From contig JAGCRW010000038.1 in the NCBI GenBank assembly GCA_017964485.1, positions 1 through 64,000 on the forward strand: a DNA stretch of 64,000 nt. The letters run 5' to 3'. The translations under genes were made by a program, and so were the position numbers. Positions within the stretch are counted from its first letter, which is position 1, and every line of letters starts with the position of its first letter. The DNA is from Muribaculaceae bacterium. GTDB lineage: Bacteria; Bacteroidota; Bacteroidia; Bacteroidales; Muribaculaceae. This document shows, piece by piece, positions 16,502 through 26,381 of the stretch. Under the pieces are notes generated by a model. That model did not search any database, had not been told where the DNA came from, and saw only the letters and a program-made list of their open reading frames with translations.

Positions 16502-19500
16502 ATGGCCGATTACAACAGTACAGCAACAAGTACGATATATGTCAATGGCAAACCTGCCGAAGCCGAACTTCAAAAGCTTAAGCAGCGTGCCAGTGACCTT
16601 CGCGATGCTATAGCTTCTGCAGCCAAGGCTGGAGATAAAGCGTCTCTTAAAAAACTGCGAAGCGAATTGAACCAAACAAAGCGCGAGGTGAAAGAGGTGG
16701 AGGGTGCCATGCACGCCGCCGAGGTGGTGATGAAGCGACTCGACAAGGCAACGCCTAAAGAGCTCCAGGCAACACTGCGACAACTCAAGAAAGAACTCAA
16801 CGACATGGAGCGAGGCACCGATGCTTGGGATAAGCAGGTGTCCGCCATTAAAAGGGTAAAAGCGGAACTTGACTCAGTCAATGACGAAATGAAAGAACAA
16901 CAGTCTCTTTTGTCTCGTATTAAGGACAAAATCAACGATTGGGGGTTGTCGGTTGCGACAGCTGCTGCCGCAATAACTGGTTTGACAATGACTGCTCGCA
17001 AGGCGGTAGAGGCTTTTGCAGAGATGGATGCCGAAATGGCGAACACCCGCAAATTTACTGGTATGAGTGCCGAAGAAGTTGAAAGGCTTAACGAAGCATT
17101 CAAGTCTATGGACACTCGCACAAGTCGTGAAGGTCTTAACCAACTCGCTCAGGAAGCAGGACGATTAGGCCTGCAAACCCAAGACGATGTGCTTGGGTTC
17201 GTTAAGGCTGCCGATCAACTGAATGTTGCTCTCGACGACTTGGGCGAGGGTGCTACTCTGACACTATCAAAACTCACCGACATTTTCGGCGACAAACAGC
17301 GCCTCGGTGTTGAGCAGTCTCTTCTGTCGGTTGGCTCTGTGATAAATGAGCTCAGTCAAAATTGTACCGCTTCTGCTCCTTACCTGGCACAGTTTGCTCA
17401 GCGTCTCGCTGGTGTAGGAGCACAGGCACGGATGACTATTCCAGAGATTATGGGTTTTGCTGCCGTGCTCGACTCGCAAGGTCAGGCCGTCGAGATGAGT
17501 GCTACAGCGGTGTCGCAGCTTATCACCAAACTTTTCCAGGATCCAGCCAAAATTGCTAAGGCCACAGGACTTGAACTGCAGGAGTTCAATCGCGTGCTCA
17601 AAGAAGACACTAACGAGGGTCTGTTGATGTTGCTTGAACGATTGAATAAACTCGGCGGCATTGACGCATTAGCCCCAGTCCTTAAGGACATGGGAACCGA
17701 TGGCGCACGTGCTTCTGCTGTGATTTCCGCTCTCGCTGGCAATATCGATATGGTTAGGCAGCAACAACAGGCAGCTAACAAGGCTTTCAAAGAAGGCACT
17801 TCGGTAACCAAGGAGTACAACGTGCAAAACAACACTGTTCAAGCGCAACTTGATAAGGCAAAGAAGGGCTTCCATGAGATGGCTGTTGAACTTGGACAGA
17901 AGCTCGCTCCTGTAATGAAATATGCCGTTACAGGCACAAGTGCTTTGATGAGTGTGCTATCAAAGACAATTTCGTTTTTTTCAGAATATAAAGTTTCGAT
18001 TATTGCGGTTACTGCTTCTATTGCTGGATTCACTATTGCTGTTAACGCGGCGACTATAGCAGAGAAGGCTAAGATCGTAATGGACAAACTGATTGTCTTT
18101 TGGAATGAAACGGTTAAGGCAAGTTTCGTCAAATTGTGGGCTACTATTAAGGCGAATCCTTATGCTGCAGTTGTTGCTGCAGTTGTCGCTCTCGCCGCGG
18201 TCATATGGGATTTGACTAAGAAAACACGAAATCTTTCACAGGCAGAACAGGATTTGATTTCGGTTGAAAAACGAGCAATTAATATTGCTGCAGATGAAAT
18301 CTCAACGCTTAAAATGCTATATAAGCGTACTCAAGATGTGACAGCATCAACGAAAGACCGAAAAGCGGCTGTAGACGAATTGCAACGTATCTATCCATCA
18401 TATTTTGCTAAGTTGTCAGATGAGGCGATCCTTGCAGGTCAGGCAGCGGACCAATATGAGAGGTTGACAAATGCAATAATTGCCAAAGCTCGTGCTGAGG
18501 GGGCTCGTGAAATAATCAAGGAAAACTCCAAGAAGATAATGCAGCTTGAACAGGAACGAGACGAGAGAGTAAATCAATTATATAAGGACTTCCCAGGCCT
18601 GCAATATTACATAGCGTCAAATGGTGGTAGTGTTCTTGAACCTGGCACTGGTAGGCTAATAAGTGAAAAAGAGGCTGCAGCAAAATTTGGTTATCCTGCC
18701 CGTATCGTTGATGCTATTGAAAAAAACACAGCGGCTGCAGTAAAAGGGTATGAGGAATCTAATGATGCATTGGCAAAACAGGTGTTTGATATTGAAAGCA
18801 ATACTCCGCGCGTCTCATTCACTCCTTCCGCTCCGACGCCAACGCCATACCGACCAGGTGGCAGTGGCAGCGGTAGGGCTGGCGGTGGCGGTCGCGGCAG
18901 CACGAAAAGTGACGATAAGTTTGCTGCTGAAGAGGCTTGGCGTGAGCGTCAGGAAGCATTGCTCAAGTCAAATTATGCTTTGCGCTTGATTGACTTGGAG
19001 GAGTTCAATAGAAAAATGCTTGAAGTTGAGAAAGATTTCTACACCAAGCAGCTTAATCACAAGGATCTTACTGAACTTGAAAAGGTGAAAATTCAGTCGC
19101 AGTACGATGAGGTGACGCGAAAGATTATTGTCAAAGGTAATGAGCAGACTCTTGCCGATGTCGAAGCTGCCAACAAGGCTGCTCTTGGTGAAGCGGCACA
19201 ACGCTATGTCGATGGCAAAAGCACTTACGAGCAATACACCAAAGAGGTTGAGACGATAGAAACCATGCACCTTGTGAATATGGCTGTAATATATGCTCGC
19301 TTGGCAAAAGAGGATTCCAATTACAACGCCAAGAAACTCGAGGCTGAAGATAAGATTCGTAAGAAGCTGGTCGAAAATTTGAAGAAAACTCAAGACGAAA
19401 TCGAAAAGAAGAAAAAGGAACATGAGGATAAGCTGAATAAGCTTAAAGACACCTACTTCGGTTTGAACGATGAAGAGAAGCAAGCGCTCTATGACGAGAC

Positions 19501-20500
19501 GGTTGCCGCACTCGATGAGGTCTATAAGCTCGAACTTGCAAAGCTCGGCGACAATCTCGAGGCGAAGCTGAAGCTGGAGAAAAAGTATGCCCAGGCTAAG
19601 AAGAAAATCCACGACGAGATTTTTAAGACAGAGAAGGAGCAGGGTGATGAGCAGATGAAGAATTGGGAGCAATGGGTGGAAAATTGGCTCGACAAAATCT
19701 TTGGTGAAGGCACTTGGGAGCAGTATGGAGGCTTCATCAAGTCGGCGTGGTCATCGTTGATGAGCGGATATCAGTCGCTGACAAAACTCGTCGAGGCTGA
19801 GGAACAGCAAAAACTCGCAGCCATGACCAAGAAGTATGATGCTGAGCTGAAGGCGGCCGAAGGCAACCAGCATCTGGTCAACCAAATAAACAAACGCAAA
19901 GCTGCCGAGGAGAAGAAGATTAAGGATGAAGCTAATAAGCGTGCTATGGCGATGGAGATTGCACAAGCAATCGCTACAACTTCGCTTGGTGCCATCAATG
20001 CTTATGCCACAACCATGAAGGCTCCGTGGCCTTTGAATATGGTGTTGGCTCCTATTGCGGCAGGCATGGCCCTCGCTGCCGGCACAATTCAGATAGCAAC
20101 TATTCACAAGCAACATGCAGCACAAGCGCAAGGTTATGCCGAGGGTGGTTTCACTCGCCCTGGTGGCAAGCATGAGCCCGCTGGCATCGTGCATGCCGGT
20201 GAGTGGGTCGCTTCACAGAAACTGCTGGCATCGCCTGTGGCGCGTCCGCTGATTGAGGCTCTGGACTATGCTCAGCGCACTAACACCATTGGTCGCCTCG
20301 GTGCAGGTGGCGCTGCTGCCGCGCCAGTGGTGGTGACCGAGAGCGCCGAGCTTCGTGCCGTGATAGTGCGCCTCAATGAGCGTCTTAACGAGCCGTTTGT
20401 CACCGTCAACACCGTGTCTGGCGACCATGGCATCAAGCGTGCTCTTGATGACTACAACAAACTTCAAAACAACACACTCCCTAAGAATAAGAGAACATGA
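16502..20500 (+). CDS. Phage tail tape measure protein
   Basis: ATG at 16502 is chosen because the in-frame codon upstream lies inside the promoter. The protein has 1332 residues. The first 130 are helical and charged (coiled coil), then comes a TP901-type tape measure core (MDAEMANTRKFTGMSAEEV, QEAGRLGLQTQDD), hydrophobic segments near residues 490-580, a Gly-rich hinge (GGSGSGRAGGGGRGS), a long Lys/Glu-rich coiled coil (about 810-1130) and a hydrophobic C-terminal segment with TRPGGKHEPAGIVHAGEW. Length suggests a long-tailed siphovirus-like particle. The stop overlaps the next start. Confidence 0.92.
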   Translation: MADYNSTATSTIYVNGKPAEAELQKLKQRASDLRDAIASAAKAGDKASLKKLRSELNQTKREVKEVEGAMHAAEVVMKRLDKATPKELQATLRQLKKELNDMERGTDAWDKQVSAIKRVKAELDSVNDEMKEQQSLLSRIKDKINDWGLSVATAAAAITGLTMTARKAVEAFAEMDAEMANTRKFTGMSAEEVERLNEAFKSMDTRTSREGLNQLAQEAGRLGLQTQDDVLGFVKAADQLNVALDDLGEGATLTLSKLTDIFGDKQRLGVEQSLLSVGSVINELSQNCTASAPYLAQFAQRLAGVGAQARMTIPEIMGFAAVLDSQGQAVEMSATAVSQLITKLFQDPAKIAKATGLELQEFNRVLKEDTNEGLLMLLERLNKLGGIDALAPVLKDMGTDGARASAVISALAGNIDMVRQQQQAANKAFKEGTSVTKEYNVQNNTVQAQLDKAKKGFHEMAVELGQKLAPVMKYAVTGTSALMSVLSKTISFFSEYKVSIIAVTASIAGFTIAVNAATIAEKAKIVMDKLIVFWNETVKASFVKLWATIKANPYAAVVAAVVALAAVIWDLTKKTRNLSQAEQDLISVEKRAINIAADEISTLKMLYKRTQDVTASTKDRKAAVDELQRIYPSYFAKLSDEAILAGQAADQYERLTNAIIAKARAEGAREIIKENSKKIMQLEQERDERVNQLYKDFPGLQYYIASNGGSVLEPGTGRLISEKEAAAKFGYPARIVDAIEKNTAAAVKGYEESNDALAKQVFDIESNTPRVSFTPSAPTPTPYRPGGSGSGRAGGGGRGSTKSDDKFAAEEAWRERQEALLKSNYALRLIDLEEFNRKMLEVEKDFYTKQLNHKDLTELEKVKIQSQYDEVTRKIIVKGNEQTLADVEAANKAALGEAAQRYVDGKSTYEQYTKEVETIETMHLVNMAVIYARLAKEDSNYNAKKLEAEDKIRKKLVENLKKTQDEIEKKKKEHEDKLNKLKDTYFGLNDEEKQALYDETVAALDEVYKLELAKLGDNLEAKLKLEKKYAQAKKKIHDEIFKTEKEQGDEQMKNWEQWVENWLDKIFGEGTWEQYGGFIKSAWSSLMSGYQSLTKLVEAEEQQKLAAMTKKYDAELKAAEGNQHLVNQINKRKAAEEKKIKDEANKRAMAMEIAQAIATTSLGAINAYATTMKAPWPLNMVLAPIAAGMALAAGTIQIATIHKQHAAQAQGYAEGGFTRPGGKHEPAGIVHAGEWVASQKLLASPVARPLIEALDYAQRTNTIGRLGAGGAAAAPVVVTESAELRAVIVRLNERLNEPFVTVNTVSGDHGIKRALDDYNKLQNNTLPKNKRT

Positions 20501-21006
20501 GTACAACAGTAAACACTAAAAACTACGACTGGGACGCTACCGAATTCTTTAAAACGCTGGTGCGTGAGAATGCTCTTTGCGAGAGCAAGAACTACAACTT
20601 TGCTCGCTGCTCCGGGCTTGATGGGCTGGAAGAGTTCATCGCATCCATGCAGAAAATTACAAGGGCGGTAATCGTGAGCGACATTTCGCCAGGCTTTACC
20701 GACCTAAATAATGCACCTCGCACACGGCGAGTAAAGACGGTATTTCTCGTTTGTCGCCACCGTGTCGGTGACATGACTGCACGCAACACGGCGATGGCAG
20801 AGCTGCGTGAGATCTTTCGCCAGTTCATGTCGCGGTTTCTGCTCGAGAAGAACCGCATCGAGCAGGGAATTCTCTACTTTGACCCACGGGTGCAGTTCAC
20901 CGAGATAAGCCCTTATTTCGCCAGTGGATGCGCCTGTGCCTACTTCCAGATTGCAGTGAACACACAAACCGACCTACGATATAACCCTGACGAATGGCTA
21001 ATATAA
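20497..21006 (+). CDS. Tail protein, probable terminator/neck-type
   Basis: A 169-residue protein overlapping the tape measure stop by 4 bp. Its segments (VFLVCRHRVGDMTARNTAMAEL and SGCACAYFQIAVNTQTDLRY) suggest a small alpha/beta virion protein like tail terminators. The assignment rests mostly on position between tape measure and gp10-like genes. Confidence 0.5.
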   Translation: MSTTVNTKNYDWDATEFFKTLVRENALCESKNYNFARCSGLDGLEEFIASMQKITRAVIVSDISPGFTDLNNAPRTRRVKTVFLVCRHRVGDMTARNTAMAELREIFRQFMSRFLLEKNRIEQGILYFDPRVQFTEISPYFASGCACAYFQIAVNTQTDLRYNPDEWLI

Positions 21007-21440
21007 GTGAGCAGGATGCCATAAGGCAGCGACAAAAGTTTGTGGAAGCGTTCAACCAGACGCAGATCACCATGTGGCAGGAGCAGATTACCCTGCTCGA
21101 TATCCTTGACACCCATGCCCTGCTCAATAGTGTCGCCGAGATTCGTTGTGATTATAACGACAAAGTGACTGTGGTCACTCTCGAGCAGTCATTCCTCGAG
21201 TATGGTCTTTATCAGGAGTATGGTGCGGGACGTGAGACTCCAGCCCAGGGAGGCAAGCGCAGTTACGACGACTTCAACCATGAGAAGCCTCGTGAGCGTC
21301 GCCCATGGATGAGCCGCAAGCTCTATTCTTCTGTCAAGAACTTGCAGGAGATGTTTGCCGAGACGCTCGGCAAGGAGTTTTGTGGCATGGTCGCCGATGC
21401 TCTGTCCGACCGAAAAATGCGAGAGAAGGTTCGTCGTTGA
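20994..21440 (+). CDS. HK97 gp10-like head-tail completion protein
   Basis: A 148-residue protein overlapping the previous gene by 13 bp. LEYGLYQEYGAGRETPAQGG with the downstream RPWMSRKLYSS is typical of the gp10/virion morphogenesis family, which joins head and tail. The charged helical C-terminus is also usual. Confidence 0.6.
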   Translation: MANISEQDAIRQRQKFVEAFNQTQITMWQEQITLLDILDTHALLNSVAEIRCDYNDKVTVVTLEQSFLEYGLYQEYGAGRETPAQGGKRSYDDFNHEKPRERRPWMSRKLYSSVKNLQEMFAETLGKEFCGMVADALSDRKMREKVRR

Positions 21441-21443
21441 TAA

Positions 21444-21478
21444 GTCTTTTTATTGACGTCAATAACATGGTACTTTTG
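21444..21478 (+). promoter_or_regulatory. Late promoter of the lysis/tail operon
   Basis: GTCTTTTTAT at 21444-21453 and TACTTTTG at 21471-21478, 27 bp start to start. The holin fusion gene begins 28 bp later. There is no terminator hairpin here, so the GTCTTT element is not simply a T tract. Confidence 0.65.
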
Positions 21479-21505
21479 AAGAAAAATTACTAAAATTTTA
21501 CGTCT

Positions 21506-22600
21506 ATGAATACTGAAAATCTCCGAAGAATATTCTTCACCGCATTTGGGGCGGTGGCCACAGCACTAGCCCCCACTCTTCCATATCTAATCCTGTGTAC
21601 TGTTGCCGTGCTCGCCGACTGCCTCTCGGCGTGGCTGCTTTCAAGGCGAGTAAAGAAGGCCTATCCTGCCGACACCAACAAGGAGACTGGCAAGTTCAAC
21701 TCCTTCCACTTCGGCCGTACTCTCTGGACGCTGCTATGCGTCTATGCGCTCCTGGTTTTCGCGTTCTTCCTCGAGCAATACATCACATCTTCACTGCCGT
21801 TTGATGCTCTCAAAGTCGCTGCTGGCGCGGTAATCTTCTGGCAGGGGTGGAGCATCCTCGAGAATTGTTCCTCTTGCAATGGCGCGAAGTGGGCGAAGAT
21901 TCTGCAGAAGATTATGGTCGATAAGACCGAGCGCCATCTTGATATCGACTTGAGCGAACTGGGCCTCACTGAGCACGGAGCGGGTGGCACGCATGGCGGT
22001 GACCGCTCTACTCCTTTTACAGAACAATATTCCGAGCAGTTCTCAGCCAAGTCGGTAGAGAATATCCCTGCCTCATTAGCTGCCATGCCAAAGGATGTGG
22101 TGCCCGAGAAAGGCAGTGTATTGCTGCGACTGGAGCGCACCGCTTTGAAGGAGAAATACACCATCGGGCATCTTTATATCGTGAACGAGGAAGGCAAGAA
22201 GGCATATATCTGCGACACTATTGAGGACACTGTGCGTGATAAGAACAAAAATGGCCGCTTCGATCCTCCGGGCGAAGTGAAAATCAAGTCGCTCACCGCA
22301 ATCCCTTACGGCACTTATCGCGTCGGCTGGTCCTATTCCCCAAGGTTCGGTGTGTCGAAGTTTATGGAGGCTGCCAAATATAATCACACTATGCCTTGGG
22401 TTAAGGAAGTGCCACACTTCGAGGGCATCTTAATCCATTGTGGCAGCAGCGAGAAGTCAAGTGCTGGCTGCATAATTGTTGGCTACAACAAGCAGGTTGG
22501 CCGTGTCATTGACTCTCGCAAGGCTTTCGACTCGCTGATGACCAATTATCTGTGGCCAGCAAAGAAGGCGGGTCGAAAAATCTACATCACAATCGTGTAA
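21506..22600 (+). CDS. Holin-like membrane domain fused to DUF5675
   Basis: A 364-residue protein. Residues 10-120 hold three predicted transmembrane helices (LPYLILCTVAVLADCLSAWLL; TLWTLLCVYALLVFAFFLE; VAAGAVIFWQGWSILENC) in the pattern of the Bacteroidota phage holin family. A linker follows, then a DUF5675 domain from about residue 205 to the end (LLRLERTALKEKYTIGHLYI, DTIEDTVRDKNKNGRFDPPG, HFEGILIHCGSSEKSSAGCI), with conserved His and Cys that look catalytic. DUF5675 is common beside phage lysis genes. The fusion suggests one protein for membrane opening and wall cleavage. Confidence 0.75.
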   Translation: MNTENLRRIFFTAFGAVATALAPTLPYLILCTVAVLADCLSAWLLSRRVKKAYPADTNKETGKFNSFHFGRTLWTLLCVYALLVFAFFLEQYITSSLPFDALKVAAGAVIFWQGWSILENCSSCNGAKWAKILQKIMVDKTERHLDIDLSELGLTEHGAGGTHGGDRSTPFTEQYSEQFSAKSVENIPASLAAMPKDVVPEKGSVLLRLERTALKEKYTIGHLYIVNEEGKKAYICDTIEDTVRDKNKNGRFDPPGEVKIKSLTAIPYGTYRVGWSYSPRFGVSKFMEAAKYNHTMPWVKEVPHFEGILIHCGSSEKSSAGCIIVGYNKQVGRVIDSRKAFDSLMTNYLWPAKKAGRKIYITIV

Positions 22601-22632
22601 CCGAAACTATAAACTAATAACTGAGAACTATC

Positions 22633-23385
22633 ATGACCAACGCTAAGATATATATAACAGTGCCGTCCTCATGGGGCGAGCTTGCCGACGGCCAACTTTA
22701 CTATGTTTACAACCTCTTTGCCGACAATCTGTCGCTGGCGCAGATTAAGACCTATTGCTTCTTTACCTGGTCCAAGGTAAAAATCGTGTGTCGCTATGGC
22801 GATGGTTTCATCGCAAAGCTGCATAAGCAGGAGTTTTTCCTTTCGCCTGAGGTTGTGGCTTCTGCTCTGCGCTCGCTCGACTATCTCGATACTGTGCCAG
22901 ATGTGCCGGTGCGCATCTCGCACATCAAGCGAGCTTGTGCCGCCGATGCGCAGCTGGTGGGGTTCCCGTTTGACCGATATCTCTATTGTGAGAATCTTTA
23001 TCAGGGATATCTGCAGGTGCAGGATCACACTCTGCTTGTGCAGATGGCGCAACTGCTCTACGACGATGACGGCATCAAGCTAAATCAAGCCGAGAAGATG
23101 AACGTGTTCTGGTGGTGGATGGCGATTAAGCAGCTTTTTGGCAAGCAGTGGCCACACTTTTTCCAGGGTGTGACCAACAGCAGCAATTTGCTTCACGCCA
23201 ACACGCCGCATCCACCAACCGCACAAGAGCTGCAGGATGCGATGAATGCGCAGATAAGGGCTCTCACCAAAGGCGATGTCACCAAGGAGAAGGAGATACT
23301 TGCCCTCGACACCTGGCGCGCATTGACTGAGCTCGATGCGCAAGCACGGGAGTATGAGGAAATGCAACGCACAATGCCTAAGTAG
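22633..23385 (+). CDS. Phage protein of unknown function, tail module
   Basis: A 250-residue protein between the lysis fusion and the tail protein at 23388. It begins KIYITVPSSWGELADGQLYYVYNLF and is helical, with an Arg/Glu-rich C-terminus. The usual tail assembly chaperone is not seen in front of the tape measure, so this could fill that role, but there is no frameshift evidence and no family I can name. Confidence 0.55.
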   Translation: MTNAKIYITVPSSWGELADGQLYYVYNLFADNLSLAQIKTYCFFTWSKVKIVCRYGDGFIAKLHKQEFFLSPEVVASALRSLDYLDTVPDVPVRISHIKRACAADAQLVGFPFDRYLYCENLYQGYLQVQDHTLLVQMAQLLYDDDGIKLNQAEKMNVFWWWMAIKQLFGKQWPHFFQGVTNSSNLLHANTPHPPTAQELQDAMNAQIRALTKGDVTKEKEILALDTWRALTELDAQAREYEEMQRTMPK

Positions 23386-23387
23386 AT

Positions 23388-25334
23388 ATGACATTCTTAA
23401 TAAACAATAAACCAGCAGTTGTAAAGAAGGACACAACCATTGATTATGTGTCCTCTAATCTGCTGTTCTCCGACCGCGAGGATTTCTCGCTCTCCTTCGA
23501 TCTTCCTCTGCGTGGATGCAAAGAGAATAGGGAAATCTTTGCCGATATCTACCGCAAGGATGTGGATCTTGACACGCTTTTCTTCGATGCCGAGATTTAT
23601 TCGGGTAAGTTTCATGTGTCTGGAGCTATCGCCATCGTTGGGGTTAACGATGACAGCGTTAAGGTGCAATTCCTTCGTGGACGGTCCTTCAAGAACTTCT
23701 ATGTTGATTGGGACAACACCTACATCGACGAGCTTGACCTTGGCAACTATCAAGAGTTTGCATCGCTCACCAACCACTCGCCAGCGGTGATGTGGGGCAA
23801 TGGCGATGTGATAGCGTTGCCATGGGTGAACAACCAGAGCGGAAATTTGCAGAATAAGGCCGAGAAGGTAAACGGCACTTGGCAGTGGCACACCACCGAG
23901 ACCGACGAGAACGACTCCGAGGTTGTCAAGGGGCTGTCGTGCCAGCTCCGGCTTTATGCCCTGGTGCAGAAAATCTGCAACGCCTTGGATTACACTTTCA
24001 ACGGTGCGCAATGGGCTGCCGATAGCGAGTGGTACAACCTTTATATGCTCAACACTATCCCAAACGCCCGCGGCGAGCGCACTTGGGCTGCAGTGTTGCC
24101 TCACTGGTCGCTGAATGAGTTCTTCAGCGAGCTGGAGAAGCTGCTTATCGGCGAGTTCGACATTGACCACAAGCGGCAGCACATAGCATTCTCATTCAAA
24201 CTCGCAAATCAGGGTGCCGCTGGTGATATCGCCATCGATGATGTGCTTGATGAGTTCTCTGTTGATGTGGATAAGGATGACAAGTCTGAATATCACGGCA
24301 CGATGAACACCGGTTATGCTGCTTGTGACCACGAGCTTTGGAATTTCTATTCCTGCTATTGGTATTTTCACAAGCACCCCAATGTTCATGTCCAGGTGTA
24401 TCAAACTCTGCAAGCTCTCATGAACCATCTGCACAACGATGGGCCAAACAAGGGGCGCACCTCAGGAGGAATTACTAACGACCAGTGGCTGCTCTATGCT
24501 GCCGATGTGGATTCTTATTTCGTGATTGTCACCATAATGCGCAAACCAACCGACGAGAGCGGTCCCATAACTCTCTATGGCAGCGCCTATGAGTTGCGAC
24601 CGCTCAACCGCTTTGGCGATTGGATTTGCGATGATAAGAACTACTCTTCTAAGGAAGAAATAAAGTTTGTGCCGGCATGGCTCGACCTCTGCCTCGAGTT
24701 CGATGAGAACGACACATCAGGGTGGAGTGATATTACGCTCGGCAAGGTGCTCTTCCTTGACCCAAAAACATCCGACAACGAGGCGACTTCGGGTAATGGC
24801 CATCACCCACGTCCATCCTCTCGAGAGGAAGCGCAGGCGTGGCAGACCGAAGTTAACCAGGTTAGCTTCTTCACTACTCAGATAATAGAGCGAGGAGAGA
24901 CTGAGGCTTCCAAAGGATATTATGATAAGATCTTTGTCGGTTTTTGGTATGGCGAGCCAGCCAAGTTCGGCAACTACCTGCCCGCGCCTTGGATCGATCA
25001 ATTCGAGGTTATGAACTCCTGGGACTACAACAGCCTTGGCAACAATAAGCATAAAATCGTGGGAAATTATTCTAAAATAACTAGTGACCATGATGGCACG
25101 CTTCGTATCAACAACAGTGCCCACTATGCCTGGGGGCCTACTCGAGACGCAATGACGAAGATTGACCAGAAGAAGAAATATGAATTTTCGTTCATAGCGC
25201 GAGAACTTCCGAACGTTCGTGCGCGCTTTCTTATCCGTGGCAAGTGGTATCTGTGCTCGCAGATTCAGTGTCAAGTGGATGCCAACGGTCTCAATCCTGT
25301 TATGAAAGGCACTTTCTGGAGAATTACTGGGTAA
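23388..25334 (+). CDS. Large tail-associated protein (probable distal tail or baseplate)
   Basis: A 648-residue protein starting 2 bp after the preceding stop. The first 110 residues (FLINNKPAVVKKDTTIDYVS, SLSFDLPLRGCKENREIF) are like the N-terminal domain of tail proteins of Bacteroidota siphophages; the rest is rich in aromatic residues and beta strands. It ends the unit at a terminator. Role in the tail tip is inferred from size and position. Confidence 0.6.
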   Translation: MTFLINNKPAVVKKDTTIDYVSSNLLFSDREDFSLSFDLPLRGCKENREIFADIYRKDVDLDTLFFDAEIYSGKFHVSGAIAIVGVNDDSVKVQFLRGRSFKNFYVDWDNTYIDELDLGNYQEFASLTNHSPAVMWGNGDVIALPWVNNQSGNLQNKAEKVNGTWQWHTTETDENDSEVVKGLSCQLRLYALVQKICNALDYTFNGAQWAADSEWYNLYMLNTIPNARGERTWAAVLPHWSLNEFFSELEKLLIGEFDIDHKRQHIAFSFKLANQGAAGDIAIDDVLDEFSVDVDKDDKSEYHGTMNTGYAACDHELWNFYSCYWYFHKHPNVHVQVYQTLQALMNHLHNDGPNKGRTSGGITNDQWLLYAADVDSYFVIVTIMRKPTDESGPITLYGSAYELRPLNRFGDWICDDKNYSSKEEIKFVPAWLDLCLEFDENDTSGWSDITLGKVLFLDPKTSDNEATSGNGHHPRPSSREEAQAWQTEVNQVSFFTTQIIERGETEASKGYYDKIFVGFWYGEPAKFGNYLPAPWIDQFEVMNSWDYNSLGNNKHKIVGNYSKITSDHDGTLRINNSAHYAWGPTRDAMTKIDQKKKYEFSFIARELPNVRARFLIRGKWYLCSQIQCQVDANGLNPVMKGTFWRITG

Positions 25335-25371
25335 AACAACATAAAGTAAATTTTTTCATACGAAAACTTGA

Positions 25372-25402
25372 AAGCCTGGTGCGCGATGCATCGGGCTTTT
25401 TA
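25372..25402 (+). terminator. Terminator of the tail operon
   Basis: AAGCCTGGTGC pairs with GCATCGGGCTT (9 of 11) followed by TTTTTAT. The hairpin is nearly the same as the one at 28657-28689 (shared GCCTGGTGCG and GATGCATCGGGC), so it was duplicated within the phage. Confidence 0.8.
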
Positions 25403-25411
25403 TCATCTTTC

Positions 25412-25485
25412 GTGCTATATTTAGCAAATAAATGCTAAAATTAGTAATTAAAAGATTTGTGATCTCATATTTTTATTTATATTTG
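25412..25485 (+). promoter_or_regulatory. Immunity-type operators and promoter of the retropepsin pair
   Basis: GTGCTATATTTAGCAA (25412-25427) is the reverse complement form of the operator at 8086; ATGCTAAAATTAGTAA (25432-25447) is a second, weaker copy, again 20 bp away. The promoter follows: TTTG at 25456-25459 and TATATTTG at 25478-25485. The operators lie upstream of the -33 box, so the effect could be activation or weak repression. Confidence 0.7.
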
Positions 25486-25505
25486 CATGGGCAAAAATCA
25501 CAATT

Positions 25506-25760
25506 ATGTTAGAAAAAGAGTTCAAATATTATTTAGAACACCAGAGCGAACTGGTTCAGAAGTACGATGGAAGATATCTTGTCATCGTTGGTGAAGCTGT
25601 TGTTGGCAGTTATGCGACTTTTGCGAATGCCTTGTCGTATGCTCAAAAAAAATATGAGCTTGGCACATTCCTTATTCAGAAATGTACCGAGGGCGACAAA
25701 GACTATACAGCCAAATATCACTCAAGAGTAAGATTGCCTCATGCCAGCGTTCACTGTTAA
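25506..25760 (+). CDS. DUF5678-like small protein
   Basis: An 84-residue protein with the pattern [52 protein letters not shown], which I recognise as the DUF5678-like family often found directly before a retropepsin-like gene in bacteria. It overlaps the next gene by 20 bp. It follows its own promoter with phage operators, so it is probably expressed independently of the tail genes. Function unknown. Confidence 0.65.
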   Translation: MLEKEFKYYLEHQSELVQKYDGRYLVIVGEAVVGSYATFANALSYAQKKYELGTFLIQKCTEGDKDYTAKYHSRVRLPHASVHC

Positions 25761-26319
25761 ACACAACGGATTCGCTTCGTCACTTCGCACAAAGTGCGGT
25801 GTGTGTCAAGGTTTTGCTATACAAAACCTTAATCGTGGTATGCCGCACCCACCAGTCAAAGAGTACGAGGCCATTTGGGACACTGGTGCCGAGATGTCAT
25901 CCATATCGCATCGTGTTATTAGAGAATTGGGGCTTATGCCTGTCGGCATGGCTAAAAACTATACCGCCGCTGGTGAGATTGATGTTCACATCTATGTCGT
26001 CAATGTTCAATTGCCTATGGGAGTGGCCTTCGCCCAACTTCCTGTAACTGGCAATGACCTAGGCGATGTTGATATGCTCATCGGTATGGATGTGATTTCT
26101 AAGGGTGATTTTGCCGTAACAAATGTTGGAGGCGTTACTACTTTCTCGTTTCGCATCCCTTCTCAAGAGACTATCGACTATGTCGAGCAGGACAATCAGG
26201 CTAATGCCAAAGCGCAACTGGTTGCCGATGCTTTAAAACACAAGAAGGTGGGGCGCAACGATCCATGCCCATGTGGAAGCGGCAAGAAATACAAGAACTG
26301 CCACGGCAAGAACCATTAG
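25741..26319 (+). CDS. Retropepsin-like aspartic protease with SEC-C motif
   Basis: A 192-residue protein. Residues 43-120 look like a retroviral-type aspartyl protease half: [10 protein letters not shown] at 47-56 (catalytic D47) and the hydrophobic LIGMDVIS at 113-120. A homodimer would be needed for activity. The C-terminal end holds a SEC-C zinc motif, [17 protein letters not shown] (C176, C178, C187, H188). The upstream overlapping gene is its usual partner family. Substrate and role unknown; expression from a lysogen promoter suggests conversion or exclusion. Confidence 0.75.
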   Translation: MPAFTVKHNGFASSLRTKCGVCQGFAIQNLNRGMPHPPVKEYEAIWDTGAEMSSISHRVIRELGLMPVGMAKNYTAAGEIDVHIYVVNVQLPMGVAFAQLPVTGNDLGDVDMLIGMDVISKGDFAVTNVGGVTTFSFRIPSQETIDYVEQDNQANAKAQLVADALKHKKVGRNDPCPCGSGKKYKNCHGKNH

Positions 26320-26347
26320 CCTCGCTCAACGTTCCTATAGAGACATG

Positions 26348-26370
26348 GCCGCTTGCGAGCGGCTTTTTTT
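26348..26370 (+). terminator. Terminator of the retropepsin pair
   Basis: Perfect 6-bp stem GCCGCT / AGCGGC (26348-26353 with 26358-26363), loop TGCG, then seven T. Confidence 0.85.
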
Positions 26371-26381
26371 ATTCTTCCTTC

